Assembly: GCA_030268105.1 (NCBI GenBank)
Contig: BSDZ01000009.1
Span: 2,183,501 to 2,247,500, forward strand
Length of the DNA: 64,000 bases
From: Volvox africanus
Lineage: Eukaryota; Chlorophyta; Chlorophyceae; Chlamydomonadales; Volvocaceae
Direction of reading: 5' to 3'
Part shown: piece after piece, positions 24,143-49,300 of the stretch
How positions within the stretch are numbered: position 1 is the stretch's first letter
Layout of the letters: each line of letters starts with the position of its first letter
The notes under the pieces: model-generated
Databases searched by the model: none
What the model saw: only the letters and a program-made list of their open reading frames with translations
What the model was told of the DNA's origin: nothing
Position numbers and translations under genes: made by a program

Positions 24143-24853
24143 ATGGCCGCTGCTGGTGCACTGTCTTACCGCCCTGTATCATATCTACATGAGGCTCCCC
24201 ACGAGCCGGCGCCTGCCGCCGACACCGACACAGCGGTCACGGCAACGGCAGCAGCGACGTCAACATCAACGACGGCAGCGGCAGCGGCTGCAGCTGCGGC
24301 GGCCACTGAACCCTTCTCGCTGAACGATGATGGCAGCGCGCGTGACCCGGCAGCGTTTCAGTTGGCTATCCTTGGCGATGCGGACAGATTGTCGACGCTG
24401 GAGGCGCAGTTTCCGGAATTTGTGGAGCTGTTGCGGAGCGATGACTTGGCTGCGCTGCAGGACATGTTGCGACGGGCTATGCAGGTAAAGCGAGGACTGC
24501 GAGTGTAATTCGGTAGGGAAGCGGTGATGACTCCTCTATCGTTGTAAAACTTCCAAGAGTAGAGTAGAGAAACGCAGTATTTGCAGGTCGGTCAGAGCGG
24601 TCGGGCCAAATAAATGGGAGGGGTGCAGGCGTGCAACAGGGGATGTTACTAGCACGCCAGGCCCCTAGCAAAACCTGAAATTGCTGTATGGTCTTATATT
24701 GCTGCACATTTGATGTGTACAGAAAATACAGCACTTTTTAAGGAATGGTATATGCGCGATACCCTAGGCTGAGAAGGCACGACTGGAGCGCATGGCGCGA
24801 CGCTGGCCAGAACGTAGCATCGACGCACAGAGGGCGTCTGCACCGGTACCCAG
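24143..24853 (+). CDS. DDI1-like central helical region, partial or decayed
   Basis: The first exon runs from an ATG at 24143 (or from an acceptor just before it, after TTGCAAG) to 24484, with donor GTAAAG. It encodes an Ala/Thr-rich leader followed by DGSARDPAAFQLAILGD, LEAQFPEFVELLRSDDLAAL and QDMLRRAMQ. From memory of the family, the spacing matches plant DDI1 between its ubiquitin-like and protease domains (DGSA, P-AFQ, GD, PE, DL, LQD-LR). A possible second exon at 24768-24853 joins in phase and reads AEKARLERMARRWPE. DDI1 proteins shuttle ubiquitinated clients to the proteasome and carry an aspartyl protease domain. Neither the ubiquitin-like domain nor the protease motif (DSGA) was found within several kilobases. 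The gene is therefore truncated, interrupted by long introns, or a relic. Confidence 0.4.
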
Positions 24854-24896
24854 GTGAGGCGTACAGATTTTGTGGGTGGAACAGGGAAGACACTAG

Positions 24897-24986
24897 CACA
24901 CGCATACACAGACAGACACAGACACACACTCATACACTCATACACACAGACACACAGACACACAGACACACAGACACACAGACACC
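24897..24986. repeat. CACAGA/CACAT microsatellite
   Basis: Tandem ACACAGAC and ACACTCAT variants over about 90 bases. Non-coding by context. Confidence 0.8.
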
Positions 24987-27900
24987 CCAACCCTGTGCAA
25001 ATCGTAGCGGAGCCCCCCCCCGTCTGGAAAGGGCATTACATAAATAGATGTAACCCGACTTGCCCCTCTCGGAAGGGAGAGGGGTAAAAAGGCGGCAGTT
25101 GTACAGCTGTTATTAATAAGGTTGCAATCGGACCCTCAGCTGGCTCTGTCAGTGCGTCCTGATCGTCTTGTGCACCAGCTGAGCAGCAGCAGCGCGTACA
25201 CTGTCTAGTTTTGGTCGTATTTAAGATACTCCATAGGGTACGGACACCTTCCCATTGATCCTCAACTTCCTTCCCTTCTCCCCTCGGTCACCCCTTGTGG
25301 CAATCACGTCGTGCGATGAATGTTTCCGGTATGAAGGGACACCGTACAAGTGTACAAGCAGCTGGCGGAAGCTGGCCTGGAGTACGGACCCGCATTCCGG
25401 TTGCTCCGTAACGTACATGTACCGCTGCCGGAGAAATAAACAGGAAAATTGTGATTGTCGAGTCATTAGTCAGTGCAGAACAGACGAACAAGAGGAAGAC
25501 AGAAGACGGAGGTTTGGGGGGGACGTCCGCACGCCGTGGTTCGAGAAGGAACCCCTACTTGACTCATGGCGTGCGGATGCACACACCGGCAAGGAGGTGT
25601 GCCATCGAGTAATGAGCAAGAGTAAAAGCCGCTCAGACCGCAGTTGCTTTGATGGGTTTGGGGTCGCTCCGGTGGGATGCCGCACCTCATGCGGGCTGGA
25701 ATCCCAGGGTTGAGCTATTTGGACAGTTGCTGGTTAAACATCAGATGCTGGGCGTTGGTATTTAGTATGCACGCACTCTGTGGTACCTTAACCTTCTGCA
25801 TGGATCTGTTGGTGGTGCCAAGTAACGGGACCTGGCCGATTTGCATGTGCTACTTTCTTTTGCGCACTGCGGCTGAGTAGCTGAGTACAAGGTCTTCCCG
25901 TTTTATGCCGTTAAAAGTGCCGTTGAGGCATTACCTGGTTTTCTATCTCTGCAATTTATGTTGTGAGATCCTGTGTGGAAATGTAAGGAAATAGCTTGGC
26001 GGCAAAACAGCCCTTCCTGTAGGACGAAGTGAAAGATCACCTTATGCCGATTTCTGTAACATAAATGTCAAGGAGTTAAGAGGATGTAGACCAGCCCTGA
26101 TGCGGACTTATGTTGCCTCATACCACAGCCGAGTAACGTCACAAGCTGAGACCGCGTGGGTGCAGTTAGTAGTCGTGCAACTTAGTAACGACGTTGGCAG
26201 GGTTTGGCAGTACAAAACTTCGCTACCCTAAATTAGGCACATCATCTGTGCGCTCTTTTACACTGCATGGCGCAAACAGTGACAACGTGAAGCATACTGG
26301 GCCTCTGGACTCATCGTAATCACATGCCTCTCGTCTCAAAACCGTGATCTCTTATAGGTATGTATACAGATGTATACATATCATCCGTCCTCAAGTTCGT
26401 AACAATTGCTTAACCTCTCGAAAATTGTACCCAAGGTTCAAGATTCCGTGCTGTACCATGCCGTACACATGGAAATGTTTTTAAATACCCATTCCAATCC
26501 ATGTACGCCACGTGGACCGAACGACACTCATGCCATCCCCATCTTTTTTCAGTCGATCATGCTACAGTGCCACATTCACCAGTAATGCCAAGTGCATAGC
26601 CGTGGCGTTTACTATGCTGAATGGCTGTGTATAGCCATGCATGATTGTGCTGCATTGACTGTGCATATAAGTTTTGATAATTGCCAGGCCGCTTCACAGC
26701 CCTTCGACTATCGTCATCTCCCGACCCCCCCCCCAAACTACGTCAGTATGTCGCCCACCGGCGCCATCAAGCAAAGGCAAAAGCTGATAGAAGCTACGGC
26801 AACGCACGCTGCACCAAGCAAGCCTCCTTAGACCTCCACATGGCTACTAGCACATGCCTCAAGTGAGGGCCCAGATCAAGGCACAGGCAAGCCCCTATTT
26901 TATCACGACCTAGCCTGGTTATTGCAGTACGAGCACCACGAGCGCAGCATTCATGATATTCGGCTTTAGTGGAACGTTAAAAAATGGTAGCGTATAAATG
27001 ACAACAGCAGCTGAGAAAGGCGATGGGGCTATAGAAGTGCAAGGCTACCGCCTCCATGACCGCCGTCCCGGCCTTTTCGTCAACATCAAGTTGCCACCAA
27101 CGATGTTGCAAGCACCAGCAAGTCATAGGAGGCCGTAGACTTCTTTATTGCTGGAGCAGTACTGCTACCTGACTAAAAATGGATTAACTTGGCAAAATCA
27201 TTGCAAACCCATTCGATAGGGACGCCAGGTGACCGGCAGAATCCCCGCAATCACCACCATCAACATCAACATCAACATCGCCAGGGCCATCACCATCGTC
27301 AGTGCCATCACCAGCGCCAGCGCCAGCGCCAGCGCCAGCTCCTGAGCTCCATGGATGAAGGCCCTTCTCAGCTTCACTAACGGCTCGCCGTGCGGTGTGA
27401 AGGTGCTGCACGCCTGCGTCACCGAGTCTGCAGCGGCCCCTCCCCACACAGCAAGATCCTACCCAGATCGCACCCAGCGACAGAAAGAAAAACGTTACGG
27501 CCTATCGGGACAGTAAATAAACCTAAATGTGTTCGTACCTCGGTAAAACTAAATGCCCTGTGATGAGGCTTTCCGATCATGAATCCCTGCCAAACCAAAT
27601 GCCGAGTCATGTCCACTGATGGTAAATGTGGAAACCAAATGCTCCCTGCCTGCCCATCTACCTGGCCCATGTACAATTCACGGACATGTGCAGAGGGGCC
27701 CAGGAAGGGCTGGATGATGCTCCGAATTGCACCCCGTACGACACCGCCTGGCGCCCGGGGCCCAACGGCTACGTAAAAACCTAATCGACTCGACTCTGTG
27801 CGGCAACGACCAGTCCAGAGGGAACCCACGCCGGGGGCTCACTTAGCATCGCGTTTGGAATGGTGGCTCGGCACCCCAGGGCCCGGGGGAGTTGCTGAGA

Positions 27901-28807
27901 CCCCGCGGATCAGGCGGCAACGCAACCAGCAGTTCAACCGCTCAGCGCATCCCGACGGCGATTTGCCTCAATTTAAAATTGAGGACAGCGTCGGTTGCTT
28001 TGCTGCCCATATGTCCATATGCCTGGGGACCGCTCAACGCCTACGACGCAAGGGCAGCACTGCCCCCCTGTGCCCTCTCTACCTTCGGAACTCGTGGTAC
28101 GTATCCACATAGTTGAGCTTTCCCGGACACACGCACACACGTAAATACATACATGCATACATGCAAACAGACAACCCAAAAGCCATATATGCAAGGCGGC
28201 GTCTTAATCCTCAGAACCGCCCTCTCTACATCCATCGCTGAAACCTTCATTTCACCCGACGGTGTATATCGCATTTCTACGTACGACCACGTGGGCCCTA
28301 CTCCTGTCCTTCCCCCTCTACCACTTGTCCGTTACACCCATTGTTTCCCTCGCTCATGGTATGCATACGCTTACCGAAGTGCACCTGGCCACATATGGCT
28401 TTGTCTCGATGAACAACGGAACCCTTCACGCAGGGAGCTCATCTGCCCGCAGTTCCTAGAATGGCAGTTCCTAGAATGGCAAGTTATCGTGCTGTTGGCT
28501 GTCAAGTGCAAATCTCAACGCCGAATTCTTCAGTTTGTGCCATCATACGGGGCTTCTTGCAACAGGGCGCGGCAGGCCTCCTGTCCGCCTCCGCCCCGCC
28601 CCACGCAAGCGGGCATCTGAACAAGTACCGCAGTACCACACACTTCCCGAATGACCGTAAACGATGCGGGGCACACACATATACACAACAGGTCACACTG
28701 AAGGCTAGGGCGCTGAGCAAATACCTGGGGGACCCTGATGCTCCCTTCGGGCCCCGCCTTCCTGCAACAGCCCACCCAAGCAGGAGCTCCTGCCTTATCT
28801 GCCTGTC

Positions 28808-28836
28808 CGTCTGTCTGTCTGTCTGTCTGTCTGTCT
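28808..28836. repeat. TCTG tetranucleotide microsatellite
   Basis: About seven tandem GTCT units. No gene context. Confidence 0.85.
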
Positions 28837-29381
28837 TCCTGCGTGCCTCTGGGCGGGTTTGCGCTCAGCTGGGCTGGGAACTACCAGCGGTGACGCTGTA
28901 GGGACCGCTGGACGGGGTGAGGCTGCAAACATGCGTGTCACAGCCGTGAGAAGAAGAAACCGGACCAGGGGGGGCAGCACGCGTAGCTTTGCGCTGGGCC
29001 CAGGAGAGTGCGCGCCATGGAGCGGTCCCTCCTTCCACCGACCGAGTCCCAATGAGGCGCGATCTGCCCGGCAGGCAAGAATCACGAATATAACCATATA
29101 TAATATTAACCATAACAACCAATTCTTTGGCTGGCGGTGAAGATGCATATCCGGCATCTATGAACTCGCCCGCTTGCTTGTCACCAGTCACTCCCCCCTT
29201 TTGCCTTTCTCCGTTGCCACACGGGATCACCAGTCCCGAGAGGAGCCCGCAAAGGTCCCCCCCCCCTTGTTGACAGATCTATAAGCAGTTGCCTTCGACG
29301 GTAATGAGGATAAGGACGCAGGATAAGGGCAACGGACCGGGGATCGCCTTCGCTTTCTCTATTTCACCACGAGCGGTGTGC

Positions 29382-29520
29382 TCCCTCCCTCCCTCCCTGC
29401 CTCCCTCCCTCCCTGCCTCCCTCCCTGCCTCCCTCCCTGCCTCCCTCCCTCCCTGCCTTCCTCCCTGCCTCCCTCCCTCCCTGCCTCCCTCCCTGCCTCC
29501 CTCCCTCCCTCCCTCCCTGC
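29382..29520. repeat. CCCT/CCTG polypyrimidine array
   Basis: Mixed CCCT and GCCT units form a strand-asymmetric polypyrimidine tract of about 140 bases, about 500 bases beyond the end of the kinase coding region. Confidence 0.85.
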
Positions 29521-29907
29521 CCCACTACTGTCGCCAACAGCGCGCCAAAAAACACAAACACAGTCTCCGAAGGGACAGTCACAGATCCTCTACTGTGCAG
29601 TAGTTACTGGTTATAAGGCCCACGAGGCGGCTGTGAATTCATCCTCCGAGGCGCCTTCCAACAGCTCCTCATCGGCGCACATTGCCTGCACCAAACTGAC
29701 CGCACGCTCCGCCACCCTGCTGCTGCCCCCGCCGCAGCTATTCCGTCAATCAACGGCTAACCAGGCACAACGCGTAATGCATTCGAGCATTACAGAAACT
29801 TCAACACCTTTACAAACTAACTCGTTGGTTACCCTGCCGTACGCAGCGCTGCGTCATACCCCCCTCTAATTAGCCTCCCGCCCTCTATTCTGGTACCTCT
29901 TGACCTG

Positions 29908-29912
29908 TTACA
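29908..29912 (-). terminator. candidate TGTAA polyadenylation signal of the kinase gene
   Basis: TTACA on the plus strand, TGTAA on the minus strand, about 106 bases after the kinase stop at 30018. The position and motif suit an algal polyadenylation signal. Confidence 0.35.
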
Positions 29913-30017
29913 TTCCTTTTGCCGACCAGTCTCCCAGTTCCTCCTCTCTCGCCTCTTTTCATCAACCCTCAGCGGTCATTCCGCATCCAGCCAGACCTTT
30001 AGCCTTTGCAACACCTA

Positions 30018-43399
<13,382 letters not shown>

Positions 43400-46374
43400 C
43401 TGAAGTCGCAATGCACGTGGGCCGTATGTCCAAGTGTTGCTTTCCCGCGTGAGAATGTTGGGATGATTGGTTAATGGTCAAAGCGAAGTCCATGGGTATG
43501 TGGGCTTACAACATGGATGGAACCCGATTAACAGGATCATTGCAGGATGATTATAGCAGCACAGCTGCACCGCTCAGGCGGAGAACCAAGTTTTTGAGTA
43601 AACGAAGATAGGATTAGCAGGTTAGTCTTGCTCACAGTGATTCATAGGCGAATATCCACACTCCTTACGGATCGCTTACCTGTATTGTATTGCACTGGGT
43701 CCTGCTTAACAGCAGCCTACAGATCAGACGTGCAGGAGTAGGATAAAGCACACATAGGTATAAAACATGTTAATTCCCTGGGTTAATACATGTTAATACC
43801 CTAGGCCATGGGTCTAACAAGCGCGGGGTCCAAATCGAGGTGTGGGGCATAAGGTAGGCCATGCGATGGGGCATCAGCTGCTACGATATCCGCAAGCTAT
43901 GCAAAGACACCCCTTGTAGCCACCCGTCGTAGCCTCGACTTGATATTTACTTGATACCGCTCTCTACCACTAAAAACTTGATACCGCTCTCTACCACTAA
44001 CCCCGTCGATTTGACAGGGTTTCACTTCGACTTCCTAAGCGGATAGCATAGGTGCCAGTCCCGCACGTTTGGTGCCATGCCCCTCACCCCTGCTGGCACT
44101 GGGCATTAAGACACTCTCCGACCTGCAATTGGGGTGTATTCTTGGATATGATGTCTTGTAATACGTATAACAGAAGCGTTGCCGGCGCAAGGACGCCTGG
44201 GCCATTCAGCTCTGTGCTATTTACACACCGCTTTGCGGCATCTTCAGCTGACTCTTGCTGCAGGGAGAGGCTCAAACTAAAGAGCTGCGATTGTAGCAGC
44301 AGAGATGCTGCGTTGCAGGCAAAGTCACACTGATAGTCAAGAACGAGCAGCGAAAGCCCTCCACTGCGACCTACAAGCCTTCAAGACTTTGCTACAGATT
44401 CTTACACAACTTACAAGTCTGGCCATAGCAGTGATAGAGGAGAAGAGCCAACAACAAAAGGGTGACTACGCGAGACATCCCTCGGCCCCTCTCCTACTAC
44501 ATTTCATCAGGAATTACATTTGCTGAAGGCGAACTCGTGCCATCAGGACAATAGAAAGATGTTCACACCGCATTCAATACTGAAGTATGGTAGAGGCGGA
44601 AATTACAGCAAACACGGTTTCTGTAGAAATACAAAAATATAAGGAAATGAGGAGTAAGATAGAGCCGGTGAATGTAAAATTACAGCATGCAGAATAAATT
44701 TATCGTAGATTTTACTCAGGTCAGTACTGGTGGGCTAAAAACGCGCACGCAATATACAAGCCTAAAGTTGCCGACTAATAAAGCTCTTCGATAAGATGTT
44801 CACACCAGCGCATCACGCGCTCCATGGTGCCAAGGTGTGAACTACGACGTAGTACGGATTTTATTTCCTAACTCCAAGCTTTCCAGGAAACAATCACTTA
44901 CATGCAGGCTTGTAGCGGTATCTTCTAAATATGGGATAGCGATTATCTAGGTCGATGGCGATGATGAAACCATGGGATCGTTATGCTTGACGAAATAACC
45001 TTCTTTACCAGGTACGGTAGACACGAGCCAGATGGTTATATACATGGTAATTAACATAATATTGCATAGGCAAGCGTATACAAGTGCTGAGGTACAGTAT
45101 TGGACGAGCTGTTTTTAGTTATGTACAGGCCAGGATACGTTCCGCCCTGGTTATGCACAGATAGATAGTAACCTGTAGTAGCTGGTAAGATGGATTAGCC
45201 CCAGTAAACTGTGATGTTCAGGATCCCGCATCCACAGATACTTCGGTAGTGCACTGTATGCGGCAGCTGTTCAAGGTGTTCAACCTGTTTCAGCCGTCAA
45301 CACGTTTAGAGTGGGAGGCCAGCCGTTATTGAATGAAATTTCATGGGATGGGACATCGCCACTCTGTCGTTGCCTGTAGTTAGACAGGAACTTGACAGGA
45401 CGGCACCAGTTATGTTGCCAAGTATTGGGCTGCAAGGCAGAACAATAAAGCCATCAGGCCGTCTGCTGCTGCTGCCGTTGCCATTGCCGTTGCTACTCCG
45501 TTGCTGCCATTGCTGCCGGCAGCATCCGTTATGATCTGCTTCACCCCACCGGGATCGCCCAGCTCCGCTATCCGCCCAGTACCTACGAGGCCCAACAGTA
45601 ATGGTCAGAGTGTTGCGCAGGTTAACAATAATAAGTTGTTTGCATGGCACCGCATAGAAATAATAATGCTGAGCCGTTACAAAGTCGATCCCGGAAAAAT
45701 CAGGCGTACGGTACGACGCAGCACGCAAATGTATATCAACCTGGCATGTACCTAGATGTTAACCGTTGCAGCGCTGTCTTGGGCACAATTCAAGAGATAC
45801 TACATAATTTTAGGTTCTTGTAAAGCTGAGAGCTATCCGCTGCATTCATGTCCACGTGGCACGAGCCCTCAACCCCAGTTCTATCCCTGACGCGCAATTA
45901 TGGTGCACCCAAGTTTATCCAGCGGATATGATTCAGTGGATGCTTGCTGAAGAAAGCGTACCCAACTATATCTCGCGCGCGACCGTAATTCTTACAGTCT
46001 GGTGGTCGTACAGCCATGAAAGCCTTTCTTCCTCCTATAGTAAAGCTATTGCGCACATATGCAAATTGTAATACTATATTGAGGAAACGCAAAAACACGA
46101 GCTAGGCGAGGGATTTACGTAGTACGCTTGATAAGAAGCCCAGGCGCCGCATCACGTTTGCCTCGTTTCGTATCAAGGAACTTTGCGCTATAATGTAGCG
46201 TCATAGCTTTGGACTACCATGCGTCGCTCTTTCTAGGTGGAGCTCTGCGTCATCTTGGTATCCTGCGTACGCAATAAATAGTAAACGACTGTCCATGCAG
46301 CTGCCCTTTTCAAGCAGCGATAAGGACAAAGTGCTAGGCGGGACAAACTCCGCTAACCGGTGAACAAGTTGAGT
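43400..46374. other. spacer between the divergent kinase and Myb genes
   Basis: The missing 5' exon(s) of the kinase should lie here. A minus-strand ATG at 45484 opens a short frame with a signal-peptide-like segment (MATAAAADGLMALLFCLAAQ), but I could not connect it in phase. A plus-strand helical stretch at 44305-44526 (QAFKTLLQILTQLTSLAIAV) has no partners. Most of the remainder is AT-richer and featureless. Confidence 0.4.
43949..43999. repeat. direct duplication of 24 bp
   Basis: Two identical 24-bp copies (43949-43972 and 43976-43999) containing TTGATACCGCTCTCTACCAC, separated by 3 bases. Confidence 0.9.
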
Positions 46375-49300
46375 ATGATGGACGTCGCAGCCGTCCCTGA
46401 AACCTGTGAGGCATCCGGGGCAGAAAGTGCCTGCGTGAGCGATGGTATGGCGCCGAGAGCGAGCTTGGAGCTGGTCCCTCAAAATCCACGCATACGTCTC
46501 AAGCGGACTGCCAGCTCGGAAGCTCTGGATGCAAGGCAGCCGTCTCGAAGCAAGCCTCCATGGTCCTTGCTCGAAGAGACAACGCTGGCAATTCGGCATG
46601 CGCAGCTTGGAAACAGGTATACTTTGCGAACGTAATCAGTAAGTCGCCTTCGTTCCTCGTCCAATTCGTTGTTTGGTTCCTGCAGATGGGCTGCAATAGC
46701 AAAATACTTATCCGGGAGGACAGGTACGTGCCAGTTATGAGTTGCTTGTCTAACAACGCTGTGACTGAATGTTCTCTGACCTGAACGCCTCCGTCTGGCC
46801 GCGACTGATTGCCTCATCGATGGAATTAAATTTTGCGATGGAAAGAGAACGATGTAAAGAACATGTAAGTAATCAACGGACTTAGGATGGTACCCGCGTT
46901 ACTGGGCATGTGACACGTAATAGGGGACTGTTGCTGCCTTTTGCCATAAACCAATCCGTGTTAATATTTATTGCTTACCATAACGATGATCGGCAGACGT
47001 GTATATTTAGCACGGCATCTCCCCGGGGACAGAAGCGGCATTATTATTTATGTATTTATATAATAAATACACCAAAACATTTTCTGACAGCTCGTATTTT
47101 CGACAAATCGCAATAGTATTGCTCGTCTTGCATGGGGGGAGTAGGGTGCGGGGAAAAGCGGGGCTGGATCCTGCTGGGTCAAGGAGTGTGCCGGAAAATT
47201 CCACTCATCACTGCGTAAGGTTTGACCTTCAGCGCTCTAACCTGGCCTGGTACCTCGGGCAGTCGGGCTGCGTTGTCCTAACCTCATGGGGGATCTGGCG
47301 TTGTGTTGATACGAAGCTTGTTGTGACATGACCTGAGCAGAGATGCCCCGGCAGCGAGCCGCCTGCCCACTTCACCTAGGTGGGATCCAGCCACATATAA
47401 CTATCCCCTAACGTTTCTGTATCGCGGATCTGGAGGCGGAAGCTGTTGATGCACGCTCGATCGGGAACCTGTCGCATATATCTGTCTTTCCAGGGTCTAC
47501 TCCAACAGGGTTTCGGGATAAGCGGGCCCACAGTACCAACCGCAGTGCCGTTGCTTCCGGACTGCATTTAATTACCCTTGAATAACACAGGTGGCACAGC
47601 ACCCTCCGCGCCAAGAGCTGCCGCAGGAGTTCATTGCTGTACACGTACACCCGAGCAGTACGTGGGTGCTGTGACGACCCACAGGCACGGAAAACCGCAT
47701 ATGATAGAGCTCAGCAGCTCTGCGTGGGCGCATCAGCAATGCCTGTTTCGCCTCAGGCCCTGGTTGATGGCGCAGCCCCGCCATCGGCGTCCGCACAGCC
47801 GCAACGCTGTGGTGGGGTGCAGGGTGGCATTGCGGTCACTGCCGCAACCTCGCCGTTGGACCCCGACCATGTGCTGGCGGGCGGTAGCATGCAGTCGCCA
47901 TGGAACACGGGTACACCTACTGATATGCTGGATCCTCCAACTAGCGTCCCCCCAGCCATCAGTGCAGAGCAGGTTGATTATAGCAGTAGTGGCATAGCCA
48001 TATGGACGCGTGACTACAGCGCCGCATCATCAGCGAGGGTTACTGGAGAATTTCCACAGGGTGGTGCAGCGGCAGCTGGCTCCGCACCCAGTGCCGGTGC
48101 TGCGACCAGCACCAGCGGCGGGCATTCCTTACTCGCACGCTTGGGCACTATTGGCGGCAGCAGCGGCAGTGGAAATAACGGTCTATTGATAGGTTCTGCA
48201 GGGGAGGGGGCCAGCGGCGTCTCGCAGTCTCAACCGCAACTTCACCTGCCGATGCGGACAATCTCGTTGCAGCCCGGCCGGCCGTTTTCATTTGGTGCAG
48301 ATCACATGGTGGCGGTGAGCGGTGGGGGCAGCCATAGCGTTGGCTTCTCGACGGCGCCCGGTGACCTAACCTGTGGGCATAGCACGCTCAGCAGCAACAG
48401 CAGCACATGCGTAGCACGGCTGGCGCAGTTGGTCTTGTCCGCCGAAACCTCCCAGCAACAACAGGCCCAGCTGCCTCAGTTTTCATGCCTTCAGTCGCAG
48501 CAGCAGCTGATGTATCCTGGTGGAGGAGGAGCGGGAGGAGGGGAGAATGGCGGCAGAGGTGCCTGCGGTGGCGGGTATGTCGGAGGTGCCCTTTCCCTGG
48601 GGGTTGCTGGGGCACCGGCAGCAGCCATGGGCATCGGCGCCGCGGACTGGGTCGTAGGGCAGCAGGAAGATTTGGTTGCTGGCGGGATTTGTGGAGGTGG
48701 GGCCACCGCTTTCTTGAATAAAGGCTCAATGCAACTGTCCGGCACACCCAGGGCTGGACTGCATTCCTCCGTCGAGCGGCTATCTGCCGCGCAAATCCTA
48801 GTAGCGGGCGGAGGAGCGGCAGTAGCATCAGGGGACGGCTTGGGAAGGAGTTTACCGTGCGGCGGCGTAACGGAGCAACCTCTATTGCCCCGGGGTCCCC
48901 TCCGCACAAACAGTGAGGCCGCTGCACTCAGCCTGGCGGTGGAACGCCGTAGGGGTGCTCTCGGCGTGGGCGGCAGCACCGCCGAGACGATGCTGCGTTA
49001 TGAGCTCGGATTTTTGGATGCAGAGCGTTTTAAAGGTATGGGGGGCCTTCAAAGTGATCTCATTATTCCTCGGATGAATGGTGGGTGTATCAGTGCTGGC
49101 GGTTTCGGCAACTTCGTTGGCCCCGAGGATGACTTCGTTTGCGGCGGATCTGTCTCCGCTCCGGTGACCAGCGCCGGTCACTTTGTGGCACCAGATGTCG
49201 CGTTCAGCGGAGTACGGCAAGTGCAGCAGCTCCGGAGCCATAACGTGAGTTAGTATGAGGAAAAACAAGAGTTGGTGTTAGTGAGCCCCGCGGTCCTTCC

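Larger units (their letters stand above)
24854..30017. other. repeat-rich spacer without a supported gene
   Basis: About 5 kb with CACAGA-type, TCTG and CCCT/CCTG arrays and a CAACAT/CAGCGC hexamer patch (27258-27340). Several weak coding-like pieces exist: 27598-27775 on either strand, and minus-strand 28274-28170 with PSGEMKVSAMDVERAVL. None join in phase or show a known domain. The 3' end of the kinase gene lies at the right edge. Confidence 0.4.

Noticed and set aside
27184..27447. GAGAG/DGTDDGDG or PSPAPAP-type frame suggestive of hydroxyproline-rich proteins
   Set aside because: Comes from a short hexamer patch, with no Cys-rich domain, signal peptide or neighbouring exon in phase.
27598..27829. 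Overlapping coding-like frames on both strands
   Set aside because: Neither strand shows a domain or matching splice junctions, so strand could not be decided.
29289..29869. Pro/Leu/Ser and Gly/Arg-rich frames
   Set aside because: Artefacts of the CCCT/CCTG array, with no splice structure or domain.
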